Assembly (NCBI GenBank): GCA_036583965.1
Contig: JAZBQD010000025.1
Location: forward strand, 13,847,145-13,911,144
Source: Prunella strophiata
Lineage: Eukaryota > Chordata > Aves > Passeriformes > Prunellidae
DNA length: 64,000 nt
Direction: 5' to 3'
Made by a program: the position numbers and the translations under genes. This document shows positions 51,301 through 64,000 of this stretch, piece by piece (the first letter of the stretch is position 1; every line of letters begins with the position of its first letter). The notes beneath the pieces were generated by a model. It had not been told where the DNA came from. It saw nothing but the letters and a program-made list of their open reading frames with translations, and did not search any database.

Positions 51301-54300
51301 GAGCTGCCAAGTGCAACCAGCCAAGTCCACTTACTGTTCTCACTTCCCTCCTAGGCTTCCTGCTGGGCAGGGAGACAGAGCTCACCTTAAGGGGTTTAAA
51401 GGGGCGCTGTCAAGAGAAAATCATGTTTTAAAGTTGTTTCTTGAGGTTAAGTGACAGGAAGAGACACACAGCATCTCCTCACCTCGCTGCAGGTGACAGC
51501 ACCTCTGTCCTCCACACACCATGCTCTGCTTCACAACCCTTGGGCCTTCACCACCCTATTCCTCAGCCCCAGCTGAAGGCAGCAGAGGGCAGATGGATAA
51601 ACCCAACCTTTTGCTGTGACAGTATCTGTTCCCATGAAAGCCTGTAGGATGATCTAGATGCATTTGTCCTTCTCCTCATTCTAAACTCGATGTTTCACCA
51701 GAGCCAGCTGTGCAACAGCACTGCTTAGGCAAAGAGCTGTTGCCCTTACCACACTGGGACATGCAACTGGGCCCTGAGGCCACCAGCACTGACACTTCCC
51801 ATCCCACACTCCCTCAGATGCATACCAAGACACCCAGGGAAGCTGCAACAAGGAGGCTTTTCTACTCCCATGCTGGGAACCCCAGTGCCAAGGGCATTTC
51901 ACCTCTGTGTGCTGCCACAGAGATGTGTGTGCAAGTCAAAGTGGAACACCTCTGCCCTGTTTTCACAGCTCCCACCCTGTCATGCCCAGAATCTGCCACT
52001 TTTCTGTTGGGCCAACCAATAAGAAACCTTCTCATCCTGAGATTTCTGTGGATTTGTTTCCTCTAATCCAGTTGTGTTACTAATCCAGCAGGTTGATAAG
52101 AAAAGGCAGCACTGCTTGGGGACCCCTCAGTGGAGGGTCTGACCAAGCCTCCTGAGGTTCCAGCCATCACTCCAAGCAGCTCATGCACCCAGCAGCTGCT
52201 TGCTCAGGCTGAGAGCAGCAGCCAGGCTTTGTAGGGGGCTCAGCAGGTACTTACAGAGTGCTCATCATGGTCCACACTCTGTGCCAGGACAGGGCTGAAG
52301 GACACCGGCGACAGAGCCCCCGGCTTCTTCCTCACCGCCCGGATCTGCAGCAGGGCACGGAAGGCTACGAGAGAACAGGGGGTGGTGACTGCACAGCCCT
52401 GCAGAGCCAGGCCATGCCAGAGCTCTTGCCTTGCCACAGACACGCTGTGGGCATGAGGGAGCTCCCCTGAGCACGGGGAGTGGGGCCATGGAGTGCCCCA
52501 AAGCCAAGTGATGGGGTCAGGCTCCCAGTGATCTGCACAGGGAAGGGATCTGCTGGCTGGAAAAGTCTGGGTGCACAGAGCCCTTGTGGAGAACAGGCAC
52601 TGCCTGCCCCAGTACAGTCATGGACAGGGTACTTCAGCTACTCTACAAGTGTAGAGGCCCAGAAAAGTTCCTGCAGATGGGGCAGTGTTTGGCCTGTGCC
52701 AGGGCACTCAGGGATCCTGCAGATGGGGCAGTGGTTGGCACAGAGGCCAGGGCACTCATGCAGCCTGCAGATGGGCAGCAGTTGGCACAGAGGCCAGGGC
52801 ACTCAGGGATCCTGCAGATGGGGCAGTGGTTGGCACAGAGGCCAGGGCACTCACGCAGCCTGCAGATGGGGCAGTTGTTGGCCTGGTAGCGCAGCGTGTC
52901 GGCGCAGGAGTTGCAGAGGCAGAGGTGGCGGCAGGGCAGGATCAGCGTGTCCCGCAGGTCCGACAGGCACACCACGCACTCGTTGCTGTTGTCGCTGTTC
53001 TCGTCGTCTGAGGGCTGCAAGGAGAGGCAAAGGGTTGGCATGGCAGTGGTGGGGGCTATGCCAAGCTGCCAAGGGACGGGAGCCTGGGGGAATCTCCCAC
53101 CCAAAAGTCTGGAAATTCTCTTTTTGCAGCTCTAGCAGGGGTTCCTCAAGGAGGGCAAACTGTAGGCCACACAGCCCTGCTCACACTCCTTCCTCTCATG
53201 GCACTGCACTGTGAATTCATGGCAGAGTTGTCCTTCCCCAGAGCCATGTTCTGTTCAGAGGGGACCCATTTTGGGGCAGGAATCCCCTTGGCTGAGGCTG
53301 ACCAGGAGCAAGCTGCTGCCTCCCATGCTGGTGGCTCCAGGGTCAATAGGCAAGTGAACTGTTTGGCACTCTGGCCTTTCTTCCCCACAGACAGAGCAGC
53401 TCCAAAAGGAGCTCTGTGCTGCCTTTCATTCCAGCCATGTCTAGCCCAGCTTCCACTGGTCCCCTGAGCAAGTGAGTAATTCTCCTGCATCCCCTGTGCT
53501 GGCACAAGCTCTGATGCAGCTGCAGGAGAACCAGCCCAGGGTGCTCACCTGCCCACAGCTGCCCTGCTAAAGGCTCAGTGTGCACCCATTCAACACGAAC
53601 GTGCTTCACACCCATCTTTCTCAGAGCCCCACAAACTGGATCACAGCCACTGATCAAGCTGGGAGAGAAACTTCCCTCTCCAACCACAAGACTGACAATC
53701 AGAAAACTCCACAGTCTCCCCACTGATGTCACAGAAGTTGTGCCAGAGCTCACCATGATGAGCAGGACCCTTCACCTTCAGCTGGGGCCCCTTTGGTCAC
53801 CAGGGCTAACATGTGCCAGACCACAGGCAACCTCGGTGTAAACAGCATTTGTGCTGCTGCCACATCCTCACCCAGCCCTTTTTTGGAGGGACAGCAGGCT
53901 CTTTGCTGTCTCACTCACATGGTTTGCTGAATAAGGAAGAACAAAAATGGCCCCAGGCCACTTGTCTGATGGGCCAGGAACATGGGATTGCTGGATCATG
54001 AGAATTGTCACAAGACCCAAAAAGAGACCTTCAATCCTGTTAATTCCCTCCCTCAATCCTGTGCAAGAAAAATCTTGGAAAAGGCTTCTCCATCCTGCCT
54101 CTTCAGGTGATGGCACAGGCAGATAGGGACACAGGATGCTCTGGGCAGGGCACTGGAGAGGAAATCCTGCTTGTCTTGCTCTGTGGCTACTCCACTGTGT
54201 GCAAATAGTGCACTCCACACCCTGGAGCTGTGTGATCCCAAGGCCAGCACTGGGTACACTCCACAGCCCAGGTGGCAGCAAAGTGCAGCTCTACAAAGGC

Positions 54301-57300
54301 TAAAGGAAGAATAAAGCAGTCACACAACCTGTGCAGGGCTGTGCAGCAGGCTGGGATCCAGCAGCAGCTCCTGCCTCAAGATGGGAAGTTTCTGGTTATG
54401 GCATTTGCATATACATCCCTTAGGGCTGCTGTGCTCCCTCCTGCTGGGGAATGCAAGAGGAATGTAAGAGGAATGTCTCTGGACACTGGCAAGCCCCAGG
54501 GAGCTCAGTTCTCTGAAACACTACAGCAACATGCAGAACCCCCAACCAGAACATGCAGGAGCCACAAGAGCAAAGCACAGACACCAGGCATGACTGCCTT
54601 TACTGCAGAGAAACAGCAACCCTGGCTCTCTACAAGCCCTAAAAATCAGTGCTCTGACACACCCCTGGGGCATTGATGCCCTTCTCTCCTAGCAATCCCA
54701 GCTACAGGGAACATCCTCAAGAGCCTCACACTGCCTAAAATTACCTCAGCACAACCCCACTGACTGTTTGGGCCTGACACCAGGGATGATCTGTCACCCC
54801 TGGGCTTCTCAGGTGCCTGCAGGAATCACACAGCCCCAACTCTGGGAAGCACCTCCACACTGCCCTGACAATCCCCATTGGTAAGCTCAAGAGCAGAAGG
54901 TGCAGGCTGGAAATTCCCAGCTGAGGGAGCCTCCTGGGCACCTTTACCTTGGTCTCCTGGTTGTTTTTGTTCTCGATGCCGTAGATCTCCTGCAGCAGGT
55001 AGCTCACCCGGTCAACCTAGGGGAGAACAGCACAGCTGGAGTGACAGCTGCTCTGTCCTTACTGGTTTATGACCACCTTCCCTCCCTCCCTGTGGCAAAT
55101 GTTTGTGTTACACCCAGAGCTCCCCTGTAGTGACATGAAAAAGGTAACAGAAACAAATACTGCCAAGGACAGCTGGGAGAATGAGCCTTTCCTTGCTCAA
55201 AGCATAGAGCCCATCCTGCCTGGTCTGAGCAGAGAGTAACAGAAGTGGCTAGCTGGGCTATCAAGGTAATCTAAAAACAAGTACTCTGCTTGGCCCAGAC
55301 ATTGGGAATACACACCCACAGCTCAGATAATCCAGAGACAGTCAGCCTTCTACACTCCTCTCCTCTCTGAGGTCCTGTTTAACTTTAACCAAGATGAACT
55401 TCCAGCCATTTCTGCAGCCTCAGAGGAGGGGCTGTGCCAACAGCTCCTTCCTGGTACACCAGTGGCAGCACATCACCTCCATGTTCATCCCCTGGGAGCA
55501 TAAGGTTGAGCTGCTGAGGACAGACAAACTGTGTCCCTTAGCATGAGGAGCACTCGAGGAATGTTAATGCAATGTCATTTACTGCCATCCCCAGGCCCTT
55601 GGTGGCATCTCTGAATTGGGGGCTGTGGTGGCAGGAGGTGCTTGAGGCACAGGTAGAAGTTGCTCAGAGCCCCAGCCTGGGACAACTCCAAGCCATGACT
55701 TCTGCAAACTGGCAGCTGCCTGCAAACCCCACTGAGCAGCTGAATTTCAGCACTGAGGCTGATTCAGTCAAGATTCAGTCCTGTTAAAATATCTTCATCA
55801 ATGATCTGGATGAGGGGAATCAGATGTACCCTCAATAAGTTCACAGGCAACACAAGGTTTGGTGGGAGTGTTTATCTGCTGGATGGTAGGAAGGCTCTGC
55901 AGAAGGATCTGTAACACCAGGGGAGGCTCAGGATGGACACCACAAGGAATTTCTTCACAGAAAGGGTTGTTAAACATTGGAAAGAGCTGGCCAGGAGGTG
56001 ATGGAGCCACCATCCCTGGGGGTGATCAAGGAACAACTGGGCTGGCTGGCATGGTGGTGATCAGTCACAGGTTGGACTCAATGATCTTGCAGCTCTTTCC
56101 CAACCCTAAAAGATTCTGTGATTCTGTGATCTGGTGCTACACAGCAGCTTCTCCAGAGCAGGATGTGCTCCTCCACAGAAACCCTAATGACAGGTAAAAG
56201 GGTGAGGGGGTTGCAAGGTAACAAAAAGTGGGAGGACACACTTTCCTGCCATCTGCAGTAGCTGTCCAGCTCCCAACAGGCAGTGAAGCCAAGCCACCAG
56301 CACCCCATGCTAAAAAGAGCTTGTCAATCTCAGGCCCTCTGTAATTTCCATGTCAAGCTGGCCTCTCTCCCCTCCTCTTGTCACTGCTCAGAAGAGGGGT
56401 GGCTTTGCCATGGCATTCCAGGGCTGCAGAAGGTGACACATGGTGAGGTGGGGGCAGGAGCTGGCTGTACCCAGCCCGTTTGCCAGTTCAGAAATGCTCT
56501 GAGCAGGGACACAGCAGTGATAACAAACTAATTCCAGAGTGTCCCTGTGTAACTCGGTGTGTAGCTCACAGACAATCTGTTCTAGGCCTGCATTTCATGG
56601 CAATGAGATCAGCTGTTGGACTGCTGAGCAAAACCCTCTGCAGCAGCTCACAACTCACCCAGGAAGTTTGGGAACAATTATGTGGGAGATGTTCTTTTGT
56701 AACTTGGCATTTCAAAGAGACCTTTGTTCCAGCATCCTGACTCCTCAGAGGACCATGATGAGCAACTGTAAGTGTAGAAGTTGTCAGCTCAAAGCACAGA
56801 AGAGGTCAGGAAGAAAGAGACCCAAGTCTCTGCAGGAGTCTGTGTTCCTTCTGACTTCTTCACTCTAAAAATCCTGAGGAGCTTCTGTCCCAGTAGGGAA
56901 AGGGTGAGCAGTGCAACAAAGCTCTTCCTGGGAAGAACTCTGGGTTTCCAGAGTGGAGTAATTCAGAAGGAGCAGGTGGTTGTACACAGTTCTTCACCTT
57001 CATGCTTCTCCAACCCATCCCACACCACATCATCCTTCCAAAGGCTTCTGCTGCTATTTACAGCCTCAGCAGATGCACACAGAGCCACTGGCCAAGTCCA
57101 GGTCATGGTTTTCTGCTGATCCAACTGTTTGTATTCATCCATGCTGACTTTCTTCACACAGGTTGGTGCTTACACTACAACTGATCTGCTCATGCACTGC
57201 TGCTTCCTGATCAATGCCCACAAAAGGTACCCCACAACCCTGGCAGTGGCAGGGAGGGGAAGGCAAAAGAAAAGCAGGGATGGCAAAGCATGTACAGATG

Positions 57301-60300
57301 GTTTACTCCAGACACAGACTCTACACCTCTGCTCTGTTCTCCTGAGGGTGCAGATGTTAGCTCAGTTTCAGTGGTGCTGTGTGTTTTTCCAAATGCCATC
57401 TTGAGCTGTGATTACTGATTGTGATTGTAGCTCTTCTCTCACCCAGGGACTGGAATGAACATCTTGGAGCAAAGAGTGTCTTATTAAGGCACTTAATGAC
57501 CTTCTTGGTAGCAAAAGGTACTTAATTCAAATCAGAAATCCCTAACTATCAAGTAAGCAGATGAAGTGAAACTCATTTAAAGCTAAAACACAGCACACAG
57601 CTAAAACTGAAAGGATTGACCACCAAAATTTCATCTCTTCCTTGAAGACACTCCAAGCTGATCCTTGCAGCAGAATCACCACCAGATTTCTTTTCAGAGG
57701 CTGAAATCCTTGGCAATTTTACCAGTTGTTTATGTATTTCTGGCTATGCAGGACTGGATGCAACCTCAATTTTGATAAGACCCTACCCAGCTTCTGCACA
57801 TCACACCACACCAGGATGGGGGACAAAATGGCAAAATGAAGGGTTCCAGCACCTTGCTGCCTTTGCTTACAATATCAGAGCTAAGGAGGCGAGATCTCAG
57901 GCTCTCAGTGAACACCAAACCTTCCCTCTGGGTACAGGCAGGCACCTGTGGGACACCAGCAAGTCTTTAAGAGTAGAAGGAAACAGGTACTTACAATCTG
58001 TTTCTGTTTTAGTGGTTTCACAGAAAAACTGCCATCAACGTGCTAGCAGGAAAAAAAAAAAAAAAGATATTAAAGCATTAAATAGCTGCAGTGTACAAAC
58101 ATTTCAGAACAGGCTCATTTCAGAGCTGCTGTCTGCTAAGGGGACAGTGGGGTGTGTATCAGCCTGGATGGCAGAGTTAGTGGAAAAGGGTATTGGGGGG
58201 CTACTGGTCTGCTCCAGTGCAGAGCCAGGTGGACTTGGCTCAAGTTAAACCTGGCTGAAGTGGGTCAGAGCCCACACAAAACTCCCCTGGCACACTGGAT
58301 GCTTTCAGGTTGCAAGCATTCCAACTGGGTGCAGACACTTCTTCTGCCAGTCCAGAAGGCTTGGTGGGGGATATTTGTTAACACCCTAAGTTACACCAAG
58401 TGACAGAGTCACTCAAGGCCAGAGCCCTGACAGAGCAAGGGGCTGCCATGAGGCTGAGAACAAGGTTTGTCCACTGGATGGAGTCAGAAACAAGTCCCAT
58501 GTGCTCCACATCCCCAGAGCTGTGAGCCTTTCATTTGCTCAGGGACAGCAGGCACAGCTGGAACAATTCTGTGTGAGCCAGAATTAGTGATGGGAGTAGT
58601 GGGCCAGTTCTACTTTCCCTGTCATCCACAAGGGTCACTAAACTGAAAAACCAACTCCCCTGCCATGGCCTAGAGAGCAGCAAAGGAGACTCAGGGGATG
58701 CTCCAGCAGGTTCTGTGAACAGCTGCAGATCTGCAGGAGGCTCAGAAGGAAGGGACAACAACATTGCCCCACAGACAAAACAGTCCTGTTTTCAGGCAAA
58801 CAAGTTTCTGCCTTTGGAGGAGCTGCAAGGTCAGACTACACACAGGATCAAGGTTATTCTTCTGATCTTAAAGATACATACAAATAGCAAGTTACCAAGT
58901 CCTGCTGGGCTGTTTTTCCTCTGAACAAGCTCTGGGGATCAGCAGTGCTCATTTATCAAGGACCTTCCCTGGATTTATGGACCTACACTTCAAAAGCTGC
59001 AATTACTTTAAGGATGGGGAATATATTTAACCAAACAGGGAGGATGAAGAACTCAGCATGTACTTTGCCTTGTGACTTTTTATTAAAAGGGAGATTTTAA
59101 TCTTGTTTAAAGCATTCAGTGGAAGATGAGAGATAAGAAGTGGCTGAAATATGACTGAAGGATTTCAGTGTGGTTTTTTTTTCACATCAGCCAGAGGAAA
59201 CTACAATAACATCCCTGCCCTGGTCCTAGGGCTGCTGCAGCTGACTCCATCTCATTTCTGACCAATTGCCAGGAATGAAGCTACCTACAAAGCCAGAGCT
59301 CAGAGCAGCCTTTCTAACAGAGAAAACTCACTTTCTTCACAGACCAAGCCCAACAAAAAAAGCAACCTAGAACACTTAGAGCATCTCCCAGCCATATGCT
59401 TCCTTAGGACTGACTGTGCTTGCCATGCCCTCTGACTCAGCTTGCCACCATCCACATTCTCCACCTCAGAGGAACAGAATTAGGAGCTGGCAGGGACCAG
59501 GCACACTGAGATGCAGAAGTCAGCCACCTGCCAGCTGGGAAGTGGGGAATTTCCAACAGCACAGCACTGATGCTGCTCCCCTCTACATTTCCTAGCTCTG
59601 CTCCAGCAGCTCTTGCATGTCACAGCAACCATCACCTGCCCAGAAAATGTGTCTGCAGTATTACCACAACCAGACACAACAGGGTTATGCTATGGTTATG
59701 CAGTTATGGATATTGCAACTGTTTTCAGGGTCCAGTTACCAAGGGAAGAGAGTTTGTTTTCAAGGCTTGTGCACACAGCTTGGCCTTACCATGTAGGCAG
59801 GGGTCAGTTACATCAAACACAGCACTCAAAAGTAGTGGAACTCAGCCTTTACACAGGATGCATCCTAATCCTTGGTCCTGTGTGTAAACTCAGGCCTAAC
59901 AATAGTGCAACAGGGTCTGGACTCAGCAGATCCAGTTCTGCAAAAACCATGAAGCCCTGGAAAACTGCGTGGCAGCAGCCATGGCCAACACCTTCCCCCC
60001 TCCATGGGAACACAGGAAACAGCCCTGCTGTCCCCTGAGTGACCTGCTCAGGTACAAATGATAATTACAGGCTGCACAGGAGCTGCTGCAAATGATTCCT
60101 TGTACTACAGCAGCACCCAGGAACCCCAGGCACAGGCCAGGACTCCGCTGTGCCAAGTGTTACATAAATACAAACTAATGACCTGTGGAAATGTTTACAT
60201 ACACAAGAACAGGGACAGAGGGATTAAAAAAACCTCATTTACCTTTTCAAATGCAGCCAGAAGAACATGGGCATGACCAGTGACCTCAACCACCACTGCA

Positions 60301-63204
60301 AAAAGAGAAAGGGCAAAACTGGTTAAACCTCTCAAGCAGCACCAGCATAAAAGTATGCTGAGTTGAATTTTAGTCCACTTACAATTTCTGAGCTTCCATC
60401 TGTTCTATTTTCACCTTCTCCTGCATTTAGAACTTTTCTTATATTGTCATCAGGTTGGTTCAGAACAGAGCAAGAACAAAACCCTGCTGGGCTCTGTGGT
60501 GGGCCCTACACAACCATGCCTTCATTGTCCTGGGTGCTCCAAACTATCCAACTTTGTTAGCAGAGGGTAGGAAAGGAACAATAAAACAAAGCACTCAGTG
60601 GGATTCTCCTGTCCCCTGAAATTCCTGAGCTTAATTACCTGAATTTATCACAGATCTATCTGGTTTAACAGCAATTGGCAGCACTTCCAGCCCTGTTACT
60701 TTTCATTTTACTTCAGTCTAGTCAGACATGCTTATAAAACATTTATTTCTCATACTGACTTCAGACATTGAAACATCTCTGTCCAGCTTTCCCCAAAAAC
60801 AAGCATTTTCCTTCTTCCAAAACTTGAGGGTTCCCTCTTAACCCCACAGCAATGGGAAGGGGCTGTCAGAGGTTTCAGTACTGCATTCCTGGCTACTTCA
60901 GCAAACAGAAAGGAGTGAGGTACAATCCCAGTCTCACTCTGACTCTGAGGTTCTGTTCAGCTCCAGCTGGTTGGATCCTTTTCCTGCATCCTGCTCAGAC
61001 TCATCATATGGAGATGGGAGACAGTTTGTGAAGGAGTCACAGAGGGAAGGAAGGCATGGAAGCTCTCCTGCTGCTTGGAGTGACAAGGGCTGTGCTCAGC
61101 ACAGGCAGGAGAGCTCTGCCTGGAAGGTGCAGCTCAAGGAAGCAACTCCTGCTCTGTCTAAAAGGGAAAAGGGCTCCACAGCTGCCTCTGAGCTCCCAGA
61201 ACAGCAGAGACAACAGAGGATCAATTCCCTGGACTATGGCACACAGACCAGGTTTGGAAACAGCTGTATGTGAGAGAGGGGAGATTTGCCTGCAGATTTT
61301 CTGGGTAACTGAGGTTGGTCAAGGCAATTTGGGTGGAATCTGGAACACAACAAAATGCAGGAAAGGGGGTTAAAACTGAGAATTCATCTGCTTGCTCCTC
61401 TCACTGCCACCCAAGAGGAAGGCTGCTCTATCTCTCAGAATAAACAAAATTCAGGTCCCTTCCCTCAGCCTGAATGGCCAAGGAAGAGGTAACAATTCAG
61501 TGGTAAGAGGTAACAATTCAAGAGGTAACATTCAAGAGGTAACAATTGAGGTCACAGGTGTGACCTGCCCTGTGCAGCATCTTTCCTTCCTCTCCCTAGG
61601 AACAATCCCACTGGCAACAACAGGGCAGGGCTAACACTGCAAGCCATGGCAGAGTTCAGTCCAAACCAGCATCTCCCTGACTGCTATTTTAATTTACCAT
61701 TCAACTTTATTTAACAGCTGTAATTTTCCAGGTGCTCCAAACACACCACACCAGCTCCTTCCAGTCCCATCAGTTAAAAAAAGAACCAAAAATACACAAT
61801 TTCCTCAAATCACACATTTTTGTGCTGATATTCTTTCCAGGAGGGGATTTAAAAGCAGTTGGTTTTCCTAGGTTATTAAAATAGATGGGAGTACATTATT
61901 GGCTAAGACTGGGCATGGTATGTGCATAAATGTATGCTTCCCATACTGCCTCCTGTTCTATTTTTGATCCTTCTAGACATGCCCAACATTAGAGAGTATA
62001 AACACCTTGCCAAAAGTTCCATAAACAGAGGAAGCTGTTTTATATTTATGGTCAAGAAATACACATATATGTCGATTTTACTAACGCTGCCTGAAATCAC
62101 TAAAAATAGATGCACTTTGGAAGTAATTTCCTTTATGTTGCACTGTGCTTTGTTAGTCACTGCTTTAAATTGCCTTATTCAGTTCTATTTCTGTCTGCTT
62201 GGAAGACTGTAAAACAATGTAATGAGTTTTTGAGCTTTTTCACATTTACAACATAAGAAACTGAGCGAGTGACTGACCTGAACAATGGGATCAACAATGG
62301 ATTTTTTTCTTTTCTAATTATCTTAAATTTTGTACAAAATGTTACAGAAGTGAAATGCTGGCCCTGCTGACCATGAAAGTCCCCAGTTTCAAAGAAAATG
62401 TGACTTCCTTGTGCCCTGTTCATTGCTGACACTCCAGATGAGCCCAAAAGCACACATCCCCCAAGGGAAATACCATGTCAGGTGAGTAATAATCTAAATA
62501 TTCACTGGACTGCCCTCTCCAAAAGAGCTGTGTGCTTTGAAAAATAATCATCAATTAATCATCATTACAAATTATGATTAGTTATTATTTTTAATTTTTA
62601 ATCAACAATTACTTCTCCTGAAACGTTATGCTCTTTTATTATAACCATTTAACATCCTCAGAAAAAGCATAATTTCAAACTGCTGAATGAAGCTGCATTT
62701 GGCTGAAGAGTGACCTGAATATTTTAAAGCCATTTCCTCTTCTCTGCCCATTTCCAGGTTTTTAGGAAGACAACTGACCCCTCCAAGAGGGAGAAAAGAC
62801 CAGCTCCACCCTCCTTGACCTATAAACTGCAAAAGCAAAACCCAACAAGCAAGGATGTCATTTGCTCTAATTTGTGTGCCTGGCACTGGTGGCAGAGACA
62901 GGAGCTCTCCTAAACACTATTCCAACACTAAATTTTTCCTGTAAAAAAACGAAGGCCATTTTTAAAAGTATGTTTTTTATGTGGTTAGCTTGGCCATTTC
63001 AATAAAGGGAAGTTATGGTGAACTCCTGAAATATTTTTATTCTGGAAAGGCTCCCCAAGGAGGCCAGTCCTGAAAGGGGTCACAAATGCTCAGAGAGAGG
63101 CAGGAGAAGACCATGGGAACAGAACATCAACTCTTACCATCCCCTTCATCCACCACTGCTCGGATGACCACAGGGAACACGCCACGGTCCAAGTCAAAGT
63201 TCAG
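45366..63204 (-). CDS. MGRN1: MGRN1, mahogunin RING E3 ubiquitin ligase (5' partial)
   Basis: RING E3 ligase that ubiquitinates TSG101 and melanocortin-pathway targets. Exons: 63204-63138, 60295-60243, 58042-57995, 55016-54948, 53014-52855 (RING), 52364-52255, 49030-48807, 47809-47686, 47263-47218, 46665-46558, then either 46005-45965 or 45478-45366. All are GT-AG and in phase. Visible blocks are [50 protein letters not shown], the C3HC4 RING ([24 protein letters not shown]), [36 protein letters not shown], and [17 protein letters not shown]. The proximal ending is [13 protein letters not shown]. The distal ending is [20 protein letters not shown]... to EDEQSLS. The N-terminal exons (membrane-proximal DAR2 part) lie beyond 64000. 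Intron 5 downstream of the RING exon holds tandem copies of the exon's end. Confidence 0.95.
48358..48561 (+). mobile_element. CR1 retroposon 3' end
   Basis: In an MGRN1 intron. The plus strand reads gtggtgaggccctggcacag, ggtgcccagagcagctgtgg, ccatccctagaagtgtccaa, and ends tttgtgattctatgatt, the typical CR1 3' terminus with two ATTCTRTG-like repeats. Opposite in orientation to MGRN1. Confidence 0.9.
52671..52865 (-). repeat. Tandem copies of the MGRN1 RING-exon/intron junction
   Basis: Four intronic copies start with CTGCAGATGGG-type sequence on plus at 52671, 52717, 52765 and 52812, and the exon's own copy starts at 52860. Periods are 46, 48, 47 and 48. Each unit spans the last ~29 exon bases plus ~19 intron bases, so it carries the CPICR codons and the donor site. 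The junction positions read GTGAGT in the real donor but CTGAGT, ATGAGT and CTGAGT in the copies. Confidence 0.9.
55790..56131 (+). mobile_element. CR1 retroposon with reverse-transcriptase remnant
   Basis: In an MGRN1 intron, plus orientation. It starts inside ORF2 (catcaatgatctggatgagg, encoding an INDLDEG-like reverse transcriptase segment) and runs to the 3' region. It ends with two ATTCTGTG units (gattctgtgattctgtgat at 56112-56130). Stop codons and small deletions make it non-functional. Confidence 0.88.
58049..58065. repeat. Poly(A) tract at MGRN1 acceptor
   Basis: A-rich run on plus forms the T-rich polypyrimidine tract of the acceptor for exon 58042-57995 on the gene strand. Confidence 0.6.
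61485..61552. repeat. Short tandem repeat AAGAGGTAACAATTC
   Basis: Four imperfect copies of a ~15-base unit (gaggtaacaattca) in a large MGRN1 intron. Confidence 0.7.
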
Positions 63205-64000
63205 CTGAGGGAAAGAAATGAGCTGAGGTTACACAATTCACAGCAGACCTGTCCTGAAGACAGCACTGGGGATCATGTCAGCTCACTGAAGGGCCCTTCT
63301 GACAGACCCTCAGCTCCTGGTCTCAAAAGGACACGACAGAGCAGGAAGATTTAAAATTCCAGGCACCAACTTTAAAAGGGAGTCAACTCCAACATACACA
63401 CACTGACGTGGCACTGAACACCAGCAAAGCAAGGCAAAGGATCTCAGCTGGAATTCCAAATGGTATTTAATTCTCATTAATTCATGGATCCTAAAAGTCT
63501 TCAGAGTGATTTCTAGTGGGACAAGTTTCTCAAAATATATCCAGTGCCACAATTTTGCCTCCACACAACAGGATATATTGGCCTCAGCAGAGCAGCACAT
63601 TGTGCTCCCAACACCACAAAGAGACCCTGGCTCTGGTATGAAGTTCCTGAACAGGAAAATCTGCAAAACTTCAAGCTCACACAACACTTTAAGGAAACAC
63701 AGGACTGATTTTCATCTCTTGGCATGTTATGAAATGCAGGTCCTTGAGCTTCTAATTGGTGAGAGTGAAAATTTGAGTGCAAGGGAAACAGTCTCAGTTT
63801 CTCCCTTTGCCCTACACTTCATTAAAGCACATCAAAAGCTCTGTGTCATCTTAGAAATACAAGGAAAAGGCAACCTTACAAACACTGTCCTAAGCCAGGA
63901 AAGGAAGTGGCTCAGAGACTGGATTTCTGTTGTTTTTATTAATTACCAACTTGGATGTTTTTGTCTCATCTCTTGCCAGGACTGAAAAAAAGATGTCATT
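63205..64000. other. MGRN1 intron, window edge
   Basis: Intron upstream of the first visible MGRN1 exon. No further exon was found before the window ends. The other large MGRN1 introns (55017-57994, 58043-60242, 60296-63137) likewise show no gene beyond the repeats listed. Confidence 0.6.

Noticed and set aside
52643..53104. Extended RING protein with extra CPICR motifs as an annotated isoform
   Set aside because: The extra motifs lie in intronic tandem copies beyond a strong GTGAGT donor, so the open frame is a by-product unless retention is shown.
55790..56131. Endogenous viral reverse transcriptase
   Set aside because: The INDLDEG-like segment with ATTCTGTG terminal repeats fits a CR1 LINE, not a retrovirus; no LTRs or other viral genes are seen.

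Overview
This is nuclear DNA from a vertebrate, almost certainly a bird. It carries spliced genes with GT-AG introns, several CR1 retroposon copies of avian type, CpG-rich promoters, very GC-rich minisatellites, and a gene set that in human lies on 16p13.3. Identifications come from recognising translated exons; no database search was run.

Two runs of exactly 500 N (14857-15356 and 34649-35148) split the window into three contigs. The left contig (1-14856) is AT-rich. It holds TSR3 (minus strand, 3' end outside the window), divergently paired with GNPTG (plus, complete, 11 coding exons), then UQCC4/CCSMST1 (plus, complete, 2 exons). The middle contig (15357-34648) is very GC-rich and full of minisatellites. 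It holds a disrupted METRN-like gene (plus) and ANTKMT/FAM173A (plus, 5 exons, frameshift in the last). The right contig (35149-64000) holds the 3' exons of NAA60 (plus), NUDT16L1/TIRR (minus, complete, 3 exons) and most of MGRN1 (minus, 5' exons outside the window).

The genes are housekeeping genes rather than one pathway: 18S rRNA modification (TSR3), lysosomal enzyme targeting (GNPTG), respiratory complex III assembly (UQCC4), methylation of the mitochondrial ADP/ATP carrier (ANTKMT), Golgi N-terminal acetylation (NAA60), 53BP1 control (NUDT16L1) and a RING E3 ligase (MGRN1).

I see no undescribed biological system. The most interesting structures are an AT-AC (U12-type) intron in NAA60, a tandem amplification of the RING-exon/intron junction inside MGRN1 in which only the genuine donor keeps its GT, a 64-bp head-to-head start-codon spacing for TSR3/GNPTG, a G-quadruplex-prone octamer array just upstream of ANTKMT, and a cluster of indels in the middle contig that either breaks METRN and ANTKMT or reflects poor sequence quality.
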